Positions 26,425 through 33,259 of a DNA stretch of 64,000 bases are shown here, in pieces. The position numbers and the translations under genes are program-made. Position 1 is the stretch's first letter. Each line of letters opens with the position of its first letter. Location: assembly GCF_003205205.1 (NCBI RefSeq), contig NZ_QJRL01000002.1, forward strand, positions 310,001 through 374,000, in the 5' to 3' direction. The stretch is from Pseudomonas sp. LB-090624 (GTDB lineage Bacteria > Pseudomonadota > Gammaproteobacteria > Pseudomonadales > Pseudomonadaceae). The notes beneath the pieces were generated by a model. It had not been told where the DNA came from. It ran no database searches and worked only from the letters and a program-made list of their open reading frames with translations.

Positions 26425-26667
26425 ATGCAATCTCTTCACTGTGAATACCGCGAGCACACCATCACCGCCAGCGTGATGCCCCACCCCGACTCTCCCCTGC
26501 CCTATGCCGCAGGCTGCCTGATCACAGCCCCCGACGGCCACACCAGCAAGCGCATGTCGATGCCGATGAAGTTCTTTTCCGACCTTGAGAATGCGCAGCA
26601 TGTGTCGCTGGCCCATGGCCGGGCACTGGTTGACCAGCAGCTGGATGACGGACAAAAAGTGTTCTGA
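26425..26667 (+). CDS. Small uncharacterised protein
   Basis: An 80-residue protein starting MQSLHCEYREHTITASVMPH; it has no signal peptide or membrane segment. The pattern with a Pro-rich loop and a C-terminal helix does not match a family I can name. AAGGACG just before the ATG at 26425 supports this start over an in-frame start 48 bases upstream. It lies between gloA and a convergent AroE-like gene. Confidence 0.7.
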   Translation: MQSLHCEYREHTITASVMPHPDSPLPYAAGCLITAPDGHTSKRMSMPMKFFSDLENAQHVSLAHGRALVDQQLDDGQKVF

Positions 26668-26687
26668 TCTGGTTTCCGCCTGTGCTT

Positions 26688-26717
26688 GCCACTTCGCAGG
26701 CAAACCCGCGAAGTGGC
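26688..26717. terminator. Bidirectional hairpin GCCACTTCGC...GCGAAGTGGC
   Basis: A 10-bp perfect stem with a 10-base loop between convergent genes ending at 26667 and 26731. Confidence 0.7.
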
Positions 26718-26730
26718 CGGTGCAGATGCA

Positions 26731-27552
26731 CTAGATATCCCGCGCGTAAGCCACCGCCGCGTCCACCTGCGCCCGCGTCGGCCTTACCCCGGTATACAGC
26801 ACGAACTGCTCCAGCGCCTGCAGCGCTATCACCTCTAGCCCGGTAATCACCGGTTTGCCCAACGCCTGCGCCTGGCGAATCAAGGGTGTCTGCGCCGGCA
26901 TCGCCACCACATCGAACACCCGCTCCGCTGCGGCGATGGCATGCTCGGAAAACGCCAATTCCTCGGCTTCCGGGCCACCCGCCATGCCGATCGGCGTGAC
27001 ATTCACCAGCATCGGCGGGCAGATGTCGCCCAGCTCAGGCAACCATCGGTAACCGCAAACATCCGCCAACTGCCGCCCAGCCTGCTCGTTACGCGCAACA
27101 ATGACACCTTCGGCAAACCCGGCATCGCGCAGGGCACTGGCCACGGCCTTGGCCATGCCACCACTGCCCCTCAGGGCAAAGGCCGTGGCCGGGTCGACCC
27201 TGTGCTGCGCCAGCAATTGGCGCACCGCCAGGTAATCGGTGTTGTAGGCCTTGAGATGGCCCTGGTCGTTGACCAGGGTATTGACCGACTCGATGGCCGC
27301 CGCCGACGGATCGATTTCGTCGACCAGTGCCATGCAGGCCTCCTTGTATGGCATCGACACCCCACAACCCCGTATGCCCAGGGCGCGGATACCCGCCACC
27401 GCCGCCGGCAGGTCATCGGTGCGCATGGCTTTGTAGTAGAAGTCCAGGCCCAACTGCTGGTACAGGTGGTTGTGAAAGCGTACGCCGAAGGTACCAGGGC
27501 GGCCGGCCAGGGAAATGCACAGCACCGTGTCCCGGCTGGGAGTTAGCGACAT
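26731..27552 (-). CDS. AroE-like shikimate dehydrogenase family protein, non-canonical
   Basis: A 273-residue member of the shikimate/quinate dehydrogenase family. The catalytic Lys lies in GVSMPYKEACM and the catalytic Asp in NTDYLAV; the nucleotide loop is LRGSGGMAKAVASAL. The N-terminal substrate motif differs strongly: canonical AroE has a Ser-x-Ser loop (GHSxSP), whereas this has SLAGRPGTFGVRFHN. That argues against it being the housekeeping AroE. The ATG at 27552 is chosen because GAGGAG lies 6-7 bp upstream, inside the longer in-frame extension. Substrate is open: an AroE-like paralogue of unknown preference. Confidence 0.85.
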   Translation of the reverse strand: MSLTPSRDTVLCISLAGRPGTFGVRFHNHLYQQLGLDFYYKAMRTDDLPAAVAGIRALGIRGCGVSMPYKEACMALVDEIDPSAAAIESVNTLVNDQGHLKAYNTDYLAVRQLLAQHRVDPATAFALRGSGGMAKAVASALRDAGFAEGVIVARNEQAGRQLADVCGYRWLPELGDICPPMLVNVTPIGMAGGPEAEELAFSEHAIAAAERVFDVVAMPAQTPLIRQAQALGKPVITGLEVIALQALEQFVLYTGVRPTRAQVDAAVAYARDI

Positions 27553-27673
27553 AACCTGCTCCTCTGTCATGACTGAAACGTTTGTGCAGCGTAACAGAGG
27601 CAACCACTGGTCGTCCCTTACACAACCTTTACCGTTTCCCTGTGCTCAGCTGACGGAGACTGGAGTCATATTA

Positions 27674-27702
27674 GCAGGACCCCACACTGGGGGTTTTCCT
27701 GC
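27674..27702 (+). promoter_or_regulatory. Hairpin just before the ribosome site of the gene at 27714
   Basis: GCAGGA-CCCC-ACACT-GGGG-GTTT-TCCTGC: nested 6-bp and 4-bp stems, with a U-run inside the right arm, immediately followed by GAGG of the next gene. It could act as leader terminator or as an RNA element controlling translation. Confidence 0.45.
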
Positions 27703-27713
27703 GAGGTTGCCTT

Positions 27714-28064
27714 ATGAACCGTCATATTCCCGGAATCGTCCTGCTGGTCGGTGCCCTGGCCATCAGCGGGCCTGCTGCTGCCCATGGTTACGGCGGCCAT
27801 GGCGGCGGCGGTTGGTATGGCCCGGGCCCGTTGCTGGGCGCCGCCGTGGTGGGCGCAGTGGTTGGCGCAACGGTTTATGGCGGGCGTGACCGTACCGTGT
27901 ATGTCGAGCGCCAGCCTGTGTATTACCCAGCGCAGCCAGTGTACGTGCAGCCACCGCCACAGCCGGTGTACTACCAGCCGTACTACGCGCCAGCACCGCC
28001 ACCACCGGGCTATCGCGCCTACTATGGCCCGCCACCGGTGTATTACGGCCCGCCACGTTGGTAA
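27714..28064 (+). CDS. Secreted Gly/Tyr/Pro-rich protein of unknown function
   Basis: A 116-residue protein: Sec signal peptide (MNRHIPGIVLLVGALAISGP, cleaved near AAA-HG), a Gly-rich stretch HGYGGHGGGGWYGPGP, a glycine-zipper hydrophobic segment LLGAAVVGAVVGATVYGG, then a tail of PVYYPAQPVYVQPPPQPVYY-like repeats ending YGPPPVYYGPPRW. Low complexity prevents function assignment; such proteins are often envelope-associated. GAGGTTGCCTT precedes the start. Confidence 0.75.
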   Translation: MNRHIPGIVLLVGALAISGPAAAHGYGGHGGGGWYGPGPLLGAAVVGAVVGATVYGGRDRTVYVERQPVYYPAQPVYVQPPPQPVYYQPYYAPAPPPPGYRAYYGPPPVYYGPPRW

Positions 28065-28158
28065 TGGTTGATAGAACTAATGACCACTATCGAGGAAGTT
28101 GATTTCAAACCGCTGCGGCTGCTGCGTAAGGTAGAGCCATGTTTCACAGGAGGTCCAC

Positions 28159-28341
28159 ATGGCCACTATCCATATCATGTCCGTTGTCGGTAGCGCCGTC
28201 CCTGCTTCACTGCGTGAACAAGGGCTGCTGGCGTGCTGGTACCTGGTACGCAATGGCGAAGCCGTCAGCGGCCCGATGCCTACCCTTGCCTCGGCCCAGG
28301 CCTTGGTTGAACAGTTGCAGCCAGGCACCTTGGTTGCCTGA
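28159..28341 (+). CDS. Small uncharacterised 60-residue protein
   Basis: Begins MATIHIMSVVGSAVPASLRE, with a perfect AGGAGG seven bases before the ATG and a strong terminator 38 bp after the stop, so it is very likely translated. No signal peptide or known domain. The central ACWYLVRNGEAVSGPMPTL resembles short GYF-like or DUF4339-type folds only loosely. Confidence 0.72.
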   Translation: MATIHIMSVVGSAVPASLREQGLLACWYLVRNGEAVSGPMPTLASAQALVEQLQPGTLVA

Positions 28342-28373
28342 CCCGAATTTGTTGTGCGTTGCTCCCTACGCCC

Positions 28374-28730
28374 TTATGGCCCGCCGAACTGGCGGGCTTT
28401 TTTTTGCATTCTGGCTGGCTGGGGCACGGCATCGGCCAATTGGCTGGTCAGCGCCACGACCTTGCCTTGAAGCCGGCCTACGGTTATCACCAGCTGATTG
28501 CGTTCCTTGGCGAAATGCTCAGCCTTGGCTTCCGCCTCCCTGCGGGCATCCCGCTCGATATCAAGCAGCTCTGTCAGGCGGCGGACGACTGCAATGTCTG
28601 CATTGTCCATCGCACGGTCTGCGGCATCCCTGGACAGCCATTTGCGCAGCCATAGAAATGCCCCCAGCAACACGGTGCCCGTACCGCCCAGCCAAGTGAC
28701 GGTGCCCGGGCCGAGGTCAGTCGGATCCAT
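28374..28730 (-). CDS. Phage-type membrane-anchored coiled-coil protein
   Basis: A 118-residue protein: one N-terminal membrane helix (about residues 8-28, TVTWLGGTGTVLLGAFLWL), then a charged coiled coil (about 45-100, LLDIERDARREAEAKAEHFA and onward), then a short basic tail. This architecture is seen in small phage lysis-accessory (i-spanin-like) and phage membrane proteins, but I cannot name a family. GAGG lies 6 bp before the ATG. It is divergent from the S24 repressor gene; the intervening 160 bp contain two perfect copies of the repressor palindrome, so it is probably repressed by that protein. Confidence 0.72.
   Translation of the reverse strand: MDPTDLGPGTVTWLGGTGTVLLGAFLWLRKWLSRDAADRAMDNADIAVVRRLTELLDIERDARREAEAKAEHFAKERNQLVITVGRLQGKVVALTSQLADAVPQPARMQKKARQFGGP
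28379..28405 (+). terminator. Rho-independent terminator GCCCGCC-GAACT-GGCGGGC-T8
   Basis: A 7-bp GC-rich stem followed by eight T residues, ending the 60-residue gene. It also encodes the last residues of the gene on the opposite strand (28374-28730), an economical overlap. Confidence 0.9.
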
Positions 28731-28804
28731 GTAAACCTCATCGTTCGAAGTAGTGTGATACCCGCAGAAAAATGTCCCGGCGGCTTTTCTTCTGAATGAA
28801 ATAA

Positions 28805-28823
28805 ATTTAGCCTTTGGCTAAAT
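28805..28823. promoter_or_regulatory. Repressor operator O1 (ATTTAGCC-TTT-GGCTAAAT)
   Basis: A perfect 19-bp palindrome in the divergent promoter region of the membrane-protein gene and the S24 repressor gene. It shares half-sites and overall length with the sites at 28855, 30203 and 30228. Confidence 0.8.
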
Positions 28824-28838
28824 CTACTGCAAGGGTAA

Positions 28839-28846
28839 ATTTAGCC
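28839..28846. promoter_or_regulatory. Isolated operator half-site ATTTAGCC
   Basis: An exact half-site copy between the two full palindromes; the matching right half is degenerate. It may be a weak third operator, as in lambdoid operator triplets. Confidence 0.4.
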
Positions 28847-28854
28847 ATGCGTAC

Positions 28855-28873
28855 ATTTAGCAGAAAGCTAAAT
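28855..28873. promoter_or_regulatory. Repressor operator O2 (ATTTAGC-AGAAA-GCTAAAT)
   Basis: 19-bp palindrome with perfect 7-bp arms, centre 50 bp from O1 and ending 18 bp before the repressor start codon, where bound protein would block repressor transcription (autoregulation). Confidence 0.8.
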
Positions 28874-28891
28874 ACTGGCATGCTTCGCCTC

Positions 28892-29716
28892 ATGGACATT
28901 TATGAAATACGCAAGCACAACCTGGTCAAGCTAATCGGCAGCCAGAGAAAAGGATCCTGTGCAGAACGCTGGGGGATGGCCCCTGCGCACCTGAGCCAGA
29001 TCCTTTCTGACAAGACCGTCAAGAACCTGGGTGACGACGTCGCCCGGCGCATCGAGGCCATAGAAGGCTTGCCACGCGGCTGGTTCGACGCAATGGCGGC
29101 TGGCGAATACGCCCAAACAGCAGCCGAGCCTGCCGAAAGCAAGCTGTCTGCGGCCGACCTGGTCAAGCAGATGCTGGCCAGAAGCGGCAAAGGTATCCCT
29201 GAAGAAACCCGGCAACGGTTGCTGGCCGCCGCTGCCGAGCCCGCCGATGCCGTTCTGCTGAAGGCCGACCTGAGCCGCCCCGGCCTGGTCGGGGATGAAG
29301 TCTGGATCGCCCACTACGATGTGCGCGCTGCCATGGGCGGTGGGCAGATTCCCCACGACTACCCCGAAATGTTCAAAGACGTGCGCGTCAGCCCCAGCCA
29401 CCTGCGTGAACTGGGCGTGGAATTCACCGAGCACCACCACCTGAAGATGGTCACCGGCTGGGGTCAGTCGATGGAGCCGACCATCCGGCATCGCGACCCG
29501 CTGATCGTTGATGTCAGCATTCGTGAATTCGTCGGCGACGGCATCTACTTCTTCTCCTGGGGCGAGCACATCTACATCAAGCGCCTGCAGATCGCCGACG
29601 AGGACCATTTCGAGATGATTTCCGACAACGCGCGACACAAGGACCGCATGATTCGTCGGGAAGAAACCTACATTCAGGCCAGGGTGCTACTGGTATGGAA
29701 TGCCCACCTGGTATAG
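28892..29716 (+). CDS. Phage CI/LexA-like repressor (HTH + S24 peptidase)
   Basis: A 274-residue repressor. The N-terminal helix-turn-helix (about residues 10-60) includes ERWGMAPAHLSQILSDKT; a linker follows, and the C-terminal S24 domain covers about 140-270. The catalytic Ser193 (GWGQSMEPTI) and Lys230 (HIYIKRLQ) are present. The cleavage loop reads AAMGGG (146-151) instead of a plain Ala-Gly, so RecA-stimulated self-cleavage is possible but unproven. Starts at 28880 and 28892 are both possible; MDIYEIRKHN at 28892 fits related repressors. Four 19-bp palindromes at this promoter and at the lyase promoter are its likely binding sites. Confidence 0.9.
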   Translation: MDIYEIRKHNLVKLIGSQRKGSCAERWGMAPAHLSQILSDKTVKNLGDDVARRIEAIEGLPRGWFDAMAAGEYAQTAAEPAESKLSAADLVKQMLARSGKGIPEETRQRLLAAAAEPADAVLLKADLSRPGLVGDEVWIAHYDVRAAMGGGQIPHDYPEMFKDVRVSPSHLRELGVEFTEHHHLKMVTGWGQSMEPTIRHRDPLIVDVSIREFVGDGIYFFSWGEHIYIKRLQIADEDHFEMISDNARHKDRMIRREETYIQARVLLVWNAHLV

Positions 29717-29752
29717 CCCTCAGCCCGGTCACCCCGGCGCGTTTGTCGATCA

Positions 29753-30076
29753 TCAGAATGGCGCCGCCAAATCGACCTGCTCTTCGCTGTCGTGCGCGAT
29801 GACGAAGTCGTCGCGCTGCTCCACACTGCTATGCGCCCAGCGCACCATCACGCTCTCGTCATCGTTGAAGGTCAGGTCCAGCTCTGGCGTGTCCTTCAGC
29901 AGGCCCATCACCTCCTCCCATTCCGCATCACCATCAGTATCCAGGCGATGCACCAGAACCCAGCGCTGCGTTTGTGCCACCGGGTGGTTGATCATCGATG
30001 AGACGCGCAGGCCAAGCCGCTCTACGCCGGTGAGTTCCTGCTGATACGGGGGTGTCGACTTCATGTGCTTAGGCAT
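29753..30076 (-). CDS. DUF1654 family protein under a LexA box
   Basis: A 107-residue protein with GVERLGLRVSSMINHPVAQT, RWVLVHRLDTDGDAEWEEVM and LTFNDDESVMVRW, the pattern of DUF1654, small Pseudomonas and phage proteins of unknown role. The ATG at 30076 has AGGA 8 bp upstream. A 16-bp LexA box, CTGTATATTCGTACAG, lies 16 bp before the start codon, so expression should be induced by DNA damage. It sits between the repressor gene and the lyase-like gene, pointing inward to the repressor. A role as antirepressor or SOS-linked modulator is speculation. Confidence 0.85.
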   Translation of the reverse strand: MPKHMKSTPPYQQELTGVERLGLRVSSMINHPVAQTQRWVLVHRLDTDGDAEWEEVMGLLKDTPELDLTFNDDESVMVRWAHSSVEQRDDFVIAHDSEEQVDLAAPF

Positions 30077-30092
30077 AACTTCATCCTGATAG

Positions 30093-30108
30093 CTGTATAT
30101 TCGTACAG
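30093..30108. promoter_or_regulatory. LexA (SOS) box CTGTATATTCGTACAG
   Basis: Matches CTGT-N8-ACAG and 13 of 16 positions of CTGTATATATATACAG. It lies directly upstream of the DUF1654 gene, within the likely promoter or leader. Confidence 0.82.
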
Positions 30109-30202
30109 TGCTCAGGCAAAGCTTATCGCACCGCCAAATCCAGCGTAAACCCCCAGGGTGGAAAAATTTCGCCAACAGGTAATTTGTCGTTAAGCGAAAT
30201 TT

Positions 30203-30221
30203 ATTTAGCTTCAGGCTATTG
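30203..30221. promoter_or_regulatory. Repressor operator O3 upstream of the PL7-like gene
   Basis: ATTTAGC-TTCAG-GCTATTG: perfect left arm and 5 of 7 right-arm matches to the operators at the repressor promoter, same 19-bp length. Confidence 0.7.
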
Positions 30222-30227
30222 ACTGAA

Positions 30228-30246
30228 TTTTAGCTTGGGGCTAACT
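30228..30246. promoter_or_regulatory. Repressor operator O4 upstream of the PL7-like gene
   Basis: TTTTAGC-TTGGG-GCTAACT: 6 and 6 of 7 arm matches to the operator consensus; centre 25 bp from O3. Together they would cover the promoter of the gene at 30318. Confidence 0.7.
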
Positions 30247-30317
30247 TTTACGTGGCAGCCAGCTACACGGCTGCCAGGCAATCGCCAGACAACCCTACTT
30301 TCGTCAGGAGCGCCAAC

Positions 30318-30992
30318 ATGGCCGTAGATATCAGCAACCTCATCATCGCCACCCCTGTGGCCGTCTCAGCAACCAACCCCGTTGCACTCGAACTCAACGG
30401 CGCCGAAGCCATCGCCCGCTTCCCCAGTGTGGTCACCGTGCTTAGCGACGGCTCGATCCAGTTTTCCGCCCCCACCAAAGGTGCATCCAGCAAAAGCACC
30501 CGGCGCACACGCTGCGAGTGGACAGAAACCCAAAGCTGGACGCTTGCAAGTGCCCAGAACCACTGGAACCGCCAGACCATGGCGCTGACCAAGGTGAACG
30601 CTGCGCTGAAGGTGGTCATTGCGCAGATGCACGTGCGCGGGGACGACAGCCCACCGGTAAAAGTGTTCTGGAAGAAGGGTGATATCACCCTGGGGTTTCG
30701 GCAGACCTACGACCAGCCAGACCCGGTGAACTCGACGGTGCTCAAAGGCGTGCCGCTGGGGGCGAAGTTCGATGTGAGCATTCACACCACCCGCGACGGC
30801 CTGGTTACGGTGACAGCGAGCTGTAACGGGGTGTCCGGGTCTTCAGGCGGGCTGCAACTCGACAGCAGCTGGGCTTCGCGGCTGTTCGAATTCCACGGTG
30901 GGGTCTACAACCAGGTTGACTACACAGATGCAACACCTGCCGATGATGGCTCGATCTGCATCATCAGCGAGCTCTCGTTGCTACATGACTGA
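30318..30992 (+). CDS. Polysaccharide lyase family 7 (alginate-lyase-like) protein, cytoplasmic form
   Basis: A 224-residue protein matching the PL7 jelly-roll pattern in its three conserved blocks: RCEW (Arg65, Glu67; family RxExR, third Arg replaced by Thr69), QMH (Gln103, His105; family QIH) and EFHGGVYNQ (Tyr197 catalytic, Gln199; family YFKAGVYNQ, with Tyr to Glu191 and Lys to His193). PL7 enzymes cleave alginate by beta-elimination. There is no signal peptide, unlike most bacterial alginate lyases. AGGAG lies 8 bp before the ATG. Two candidate repressor operators precede it, placing it in the phage-derived regulon; release by cell lysis is a possible exit route. Substrate uncertain. Confidence 0.78.
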   Translation: MAVDISNLIIATPVAVSATNPVALELNGAEAIARFPSVVTVLSDGSIQFSAPTKGASSKSTRRTRCEWTETQSWTLASAQNHWNRQTMALTKVNAALKVVIAQMHVRGDDSPPVKVFWKKGDITLGFRQTYDQPDPVNSTVLKGVPLGAKFDVSIHTTRDGLVTVTASCNGVSGSSGGLQLDSSWASRLFEFHGGVYNQVDYTDATPADDGSICIISELSLLHD

Positions 30993-31003
30993 GTGACAGG
31001 GCC

Positions 31004-31051
31004 AGGCTCCTGCAGGGCAGCGCATACCCCTCGCGCGGCCGCTGCGGGAGC
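31004..31051. terminator. Bidirectional hairpin after the PL7-like gene
   Basis: GGCTCCTGCAG (31004-31014) pairs with CTGCGGGAGCC (31041-31051) with one G-U pair, between convergent genes ending at 30992 and 31066. Confidence 0.6.
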
Positions 31052-31065
31052 CCCAAACAAAAGGA

Positions 31066-31359
31066 TCAGGAGTTTTCCTTTACCTGGCACACACCATTGG
31101 CTCTGTTCTTGCCGGTGTACGAAACATCAGGCGAACCATCCGGGTTGATCGTCAGCGAGAGGGTGACACCGCTGCCCTTGGCTTCAAAGTAGTTATCGTT
31201 GAATTTCTTCAACTTGCCTTCCTTGCCATTGATGTAAATCGGGCCGCCCTTGTCGGCGTGGACCTCAATGTTGCCTGGACAGGTTGCATTCAGCATCGGT
31301 ATCCCGGCCTGGGCCGCGCCAGATGCAACCAGACAAGCCCCGAGCAGCAAACGCTTCAT
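31066..31359 (-). CDS. Small secreted protein of unknown function
   Basis: A 97-residue protein with a Sec signal peptide (MKRLLLGACLVASGAAQA) and a mature part with two Cys (NATCPGNIEVHADKGGPIYI and GVCQVKENS) that could form a disulfide. AGGAG lies 7 bp before the ATG at 31359. No known family is recognised. It lies between the phage-derived module and pbpG and may mark the return to core genome. Confidence 0.72.
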   Translation of the reverse strand: MKRLLLGACLVASGAAQAGIPMLNATCPGNIEVHADKGGPIYINGKEGKLKKFNDNYFEAKGSGVTLSLTINPDGSPDVSYTGKNRANGVCQVKENS

Positions 31360-31609
31360 TTTCAGCTCCTTCAACGTATACATAGACGAGCAAGCAAAGC
31401 CCATTTACCCGCTGCACGCCAGCGCATTCACCTTGCTGCCTCGGCCCGAAGGCGAAGGGCATAAGGGGTACAGGATTAAATTTCGTTCACCTTGCGCCCT
31501 TTAGTCATAAGGCATTCGACAGCAATTCAGCCATACTCCAGAATGCAGCGGTTTTAGGGGGAAAACCCTTGCACAGCCAACGACATACCAACTTTTAGTG
31601 AGCCTCAAC

Positions 31610-32536
31610 GTGAAAACATCCCTGTCCATCCTCAGCCTGCTGCTGTTGCTCACAGGAACTGCGACCCTTCCGTCGACTGCTGCTGCACAACCCCCGGCCC
31701 AAGTCCAACGTGACCCGTCCAAGCTGCACCTGGCTTCAGGCAGCGCCCTGCTGATCGACCTGAACAGCAATCAGGAACTGTATTCGAGCCACGCCGACCG
31801 CGTGGTCCCTATCGCATCGGTCACCAAGCTGATGACGGCGATGGTGGTGCTGGATGCCAAGCTGCCCATGGATGAGATGCTCACCATGACCATTGCCAAC
31901 AACCCTGAAATGAAAGGCGTGTATTCACGCGTGCGCCTGGGCAGCCAGCTCGACCGCCGCGAAACCCTGCTGATTACCCTGATGTCGTCGGAAAACCGCG
32001 CTGCCAACAGCCTGGCCAACGCTTACCCTGGCGGCTACCCGGCCTTCATCAAAGCCATGAACGCCAAGGCCCGCAGCCTGGGCATGGCGCATACCCGCTA
32101 CGTCGAGCCGACCGGCCTGTCGACGCAGAACGTGTCGACCGCACGCGACTTGGCCAAACTGTTGATGGCCTCACGCAAGTACCCGATGCTGAGCGAGCTG
32201 TCGACCACCCGCGAAAAAACCGTAGCCTTCCGCAAGCCCAACTACACCCTGGGCTTCCGTAACACCGATCACCTGGTGAACAAGAGCAACTGGGACATCA
32301 AGCTGACCAAGACCGGCTTCACCAACGAAGCCGGGCACTGCCTGGTGCTGCTGACGCGCATGGATAATCGCCCGGTGGCGATGGTCATCCTCGATGCCTT
32401 CGGCAAGTACACCCACTTCGCCGATGCCAGCCGCATGCGCCAGTGGCTGGAAACCGGCGCAGCCAAGCCCGCACCGGCCGTGGCCATGCAGTACAAGGCT
32501 GACCGGCAGAGCAAAGGGCGGGTGGCGGCCGAGTAA
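31610..32536 (+). CDS. pbpG: D-alanyl-D-alanine endopeptidase (penicillin-binding protein 7 type)
   Basis: A 308-residue periplasmic serine peptidase. Signal peptide of about 27 residues ([20 protein letters not shown]). The three active-site motifs are present: SVTK (Ser-x-x-Lys) in [17 protein letters not shown] in [13 protein letters not shown] and KTG in [13 protein letters not shown]. It cleaves the D-Ala-meso-DAP cross-links of murein. GTG at 31610 is taken as start since it begins the signal peptide; GTG at 31598 is an alternative four codons longer. Confidence 0.93.
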   Translation: MKTSLSILSLLLLLTGTATLPSTAAAQPPAQVQRDPSKLHLASGSALLIDLNSNQELYSSHADRVVPIASVTKLMTAMVVLDAKLPMDEMLTMTIANNPEMKGVYSRVRLGSQLDRRETLLITLMSSENRAANSLANAYPGGYPAFIKAMNAKARSLGMAHTRYVEPTGLSTQNVSTARDLAKLLMASRKYPMLSELSTTREKTVAFRKPNYTLGFRNTDHLVNKSNWDIKLTKTGFTNEAGHCLVLLTRMDNRPVAMVILDAFGKYTHFADASRMRQWLETGAAKPAPAVAMQYKADRQSKGRVAAE

Positions 32537-32636
32537 CTGCCGTCACCTGCTGCTTTCAGTCATGCTGGCGGCAGGCCTTGAGGACGAGGCCGCTGCCAGT
32601 GCCGGCCGGGTAACGCTTGGCGTTTGGGCAACGTTA

Positions 32637-33086
32637 TCAGGCCGTGGTGCTGACCACACCGCCAGCACTGCTCCCGCCCTCTTGCTGCAGCAACGTCAGC
32701 AGTTGCGCCGTCGCCGCCAGGAGCTGCCCGTTGATCGTGGCAACGCTGGCCTGCTTGGCACTTACGGCAGTGGCTTTGGCCGTCTCTTCCATCTTGCTTG
32801 CCATCAATTGCGCCAGCCGTTGCTGTTCCTCAGCCAACTGCTTCTGCAGCTCTTTGATCAACTCTCGCAATGTTTTTACAGCTGTCGATTCGCTGCTGTC
32901 ACTGGCTTGCGCAGCCTGCCCCTGGCCGGCACCGCCGACTTTCGAGGTGTCACCGCTGGTATTCAGTGCCCCGCCCTGCTCCGCTTGTTCAACCTGGCTC
33001 GCCTGCTCAGGCTCCGTAGCAGCAGTCGCACTCGGCGTCTGCGCCGAAACGACGTTGATGTTCAGATTTGCGGATATGGATGTCAT
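32637..33086 (-). CDS. Uncharacterised Ala/Gln-rich coiled-coil protein
   Basis: A 149-residue protein. The N-terminal half is low complexity (SAQTPSATAATEPEQASQVE and onward). The middle is a coiled coil (about residues 70-110, TLRELIKELQKQLAEEQQRL), and the C-terminus is Ala/Thr/Gln-rich. No signal peptide is seen. GGGAGTCGGC before the ATG at 33086 supports this start rather than an ATG 18 bases upstream. It is divergent from pvdA, so its promoter may overlap the PvdS-type region. Function unknown. Confidence 0.65.
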   Translation of the reverse strand: MTSISANLNINVVSAQTPSATAATEPEQASQVEQAEQGGALNTSGDTSKVGGAGQGQAAQASDSSESTAVKTLRELIKELQKQLAEEQQRLAQLMASKMEETAKATAVSAKQASVATINGQLLAATAQLLTLLQQEGGSSAGGVVSTTA

Positions 33087-33161
33087 GCCGACTCCCTGGT
33101 TCATAGTTGGGTCCTTGCCTTAACCCCCTTATCGGCAGCGTCACCCCGTTCTTTAGCCGCT

Positions 33162-33185
33162 TAAATTCCCTTCTGGCTGGCTCGT
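33162..33185 (+). promoter_or_regulatory. PvdS iron-starvation promoter (TAAAT-N16-CGT) of pvdA
   Basis: TAAAT at 33162-33166, TCCC next, then exactly 16 bases to CGT at 33183-33185. This is the iron-starvation box recognised by the sigma factor PvdS, 74 bp before the pvdA start. Confidence 0.88.
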
Positions 33186-33259
33186 TCCAACACATGTACT
33201 TGCGCAGGAGCCAGCGCCTCGGCGGGCGTCCATATTCGATCATTCAGGGAATCGCAGCC

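Noticed and set aside
28805..28873. CRISPR-like repeats near the repressor
   Set aside because: The repeats are palindromic operators of 19 bp at irregular spacing, not a repeat-spacer array.
28374..30992. Complete prophage or R-tailocin
   Set aside because: No integrase, capsid, tail, baseplate or lysin genes and no attachment-site repeat or tRNA found; only a regulatory remnant.
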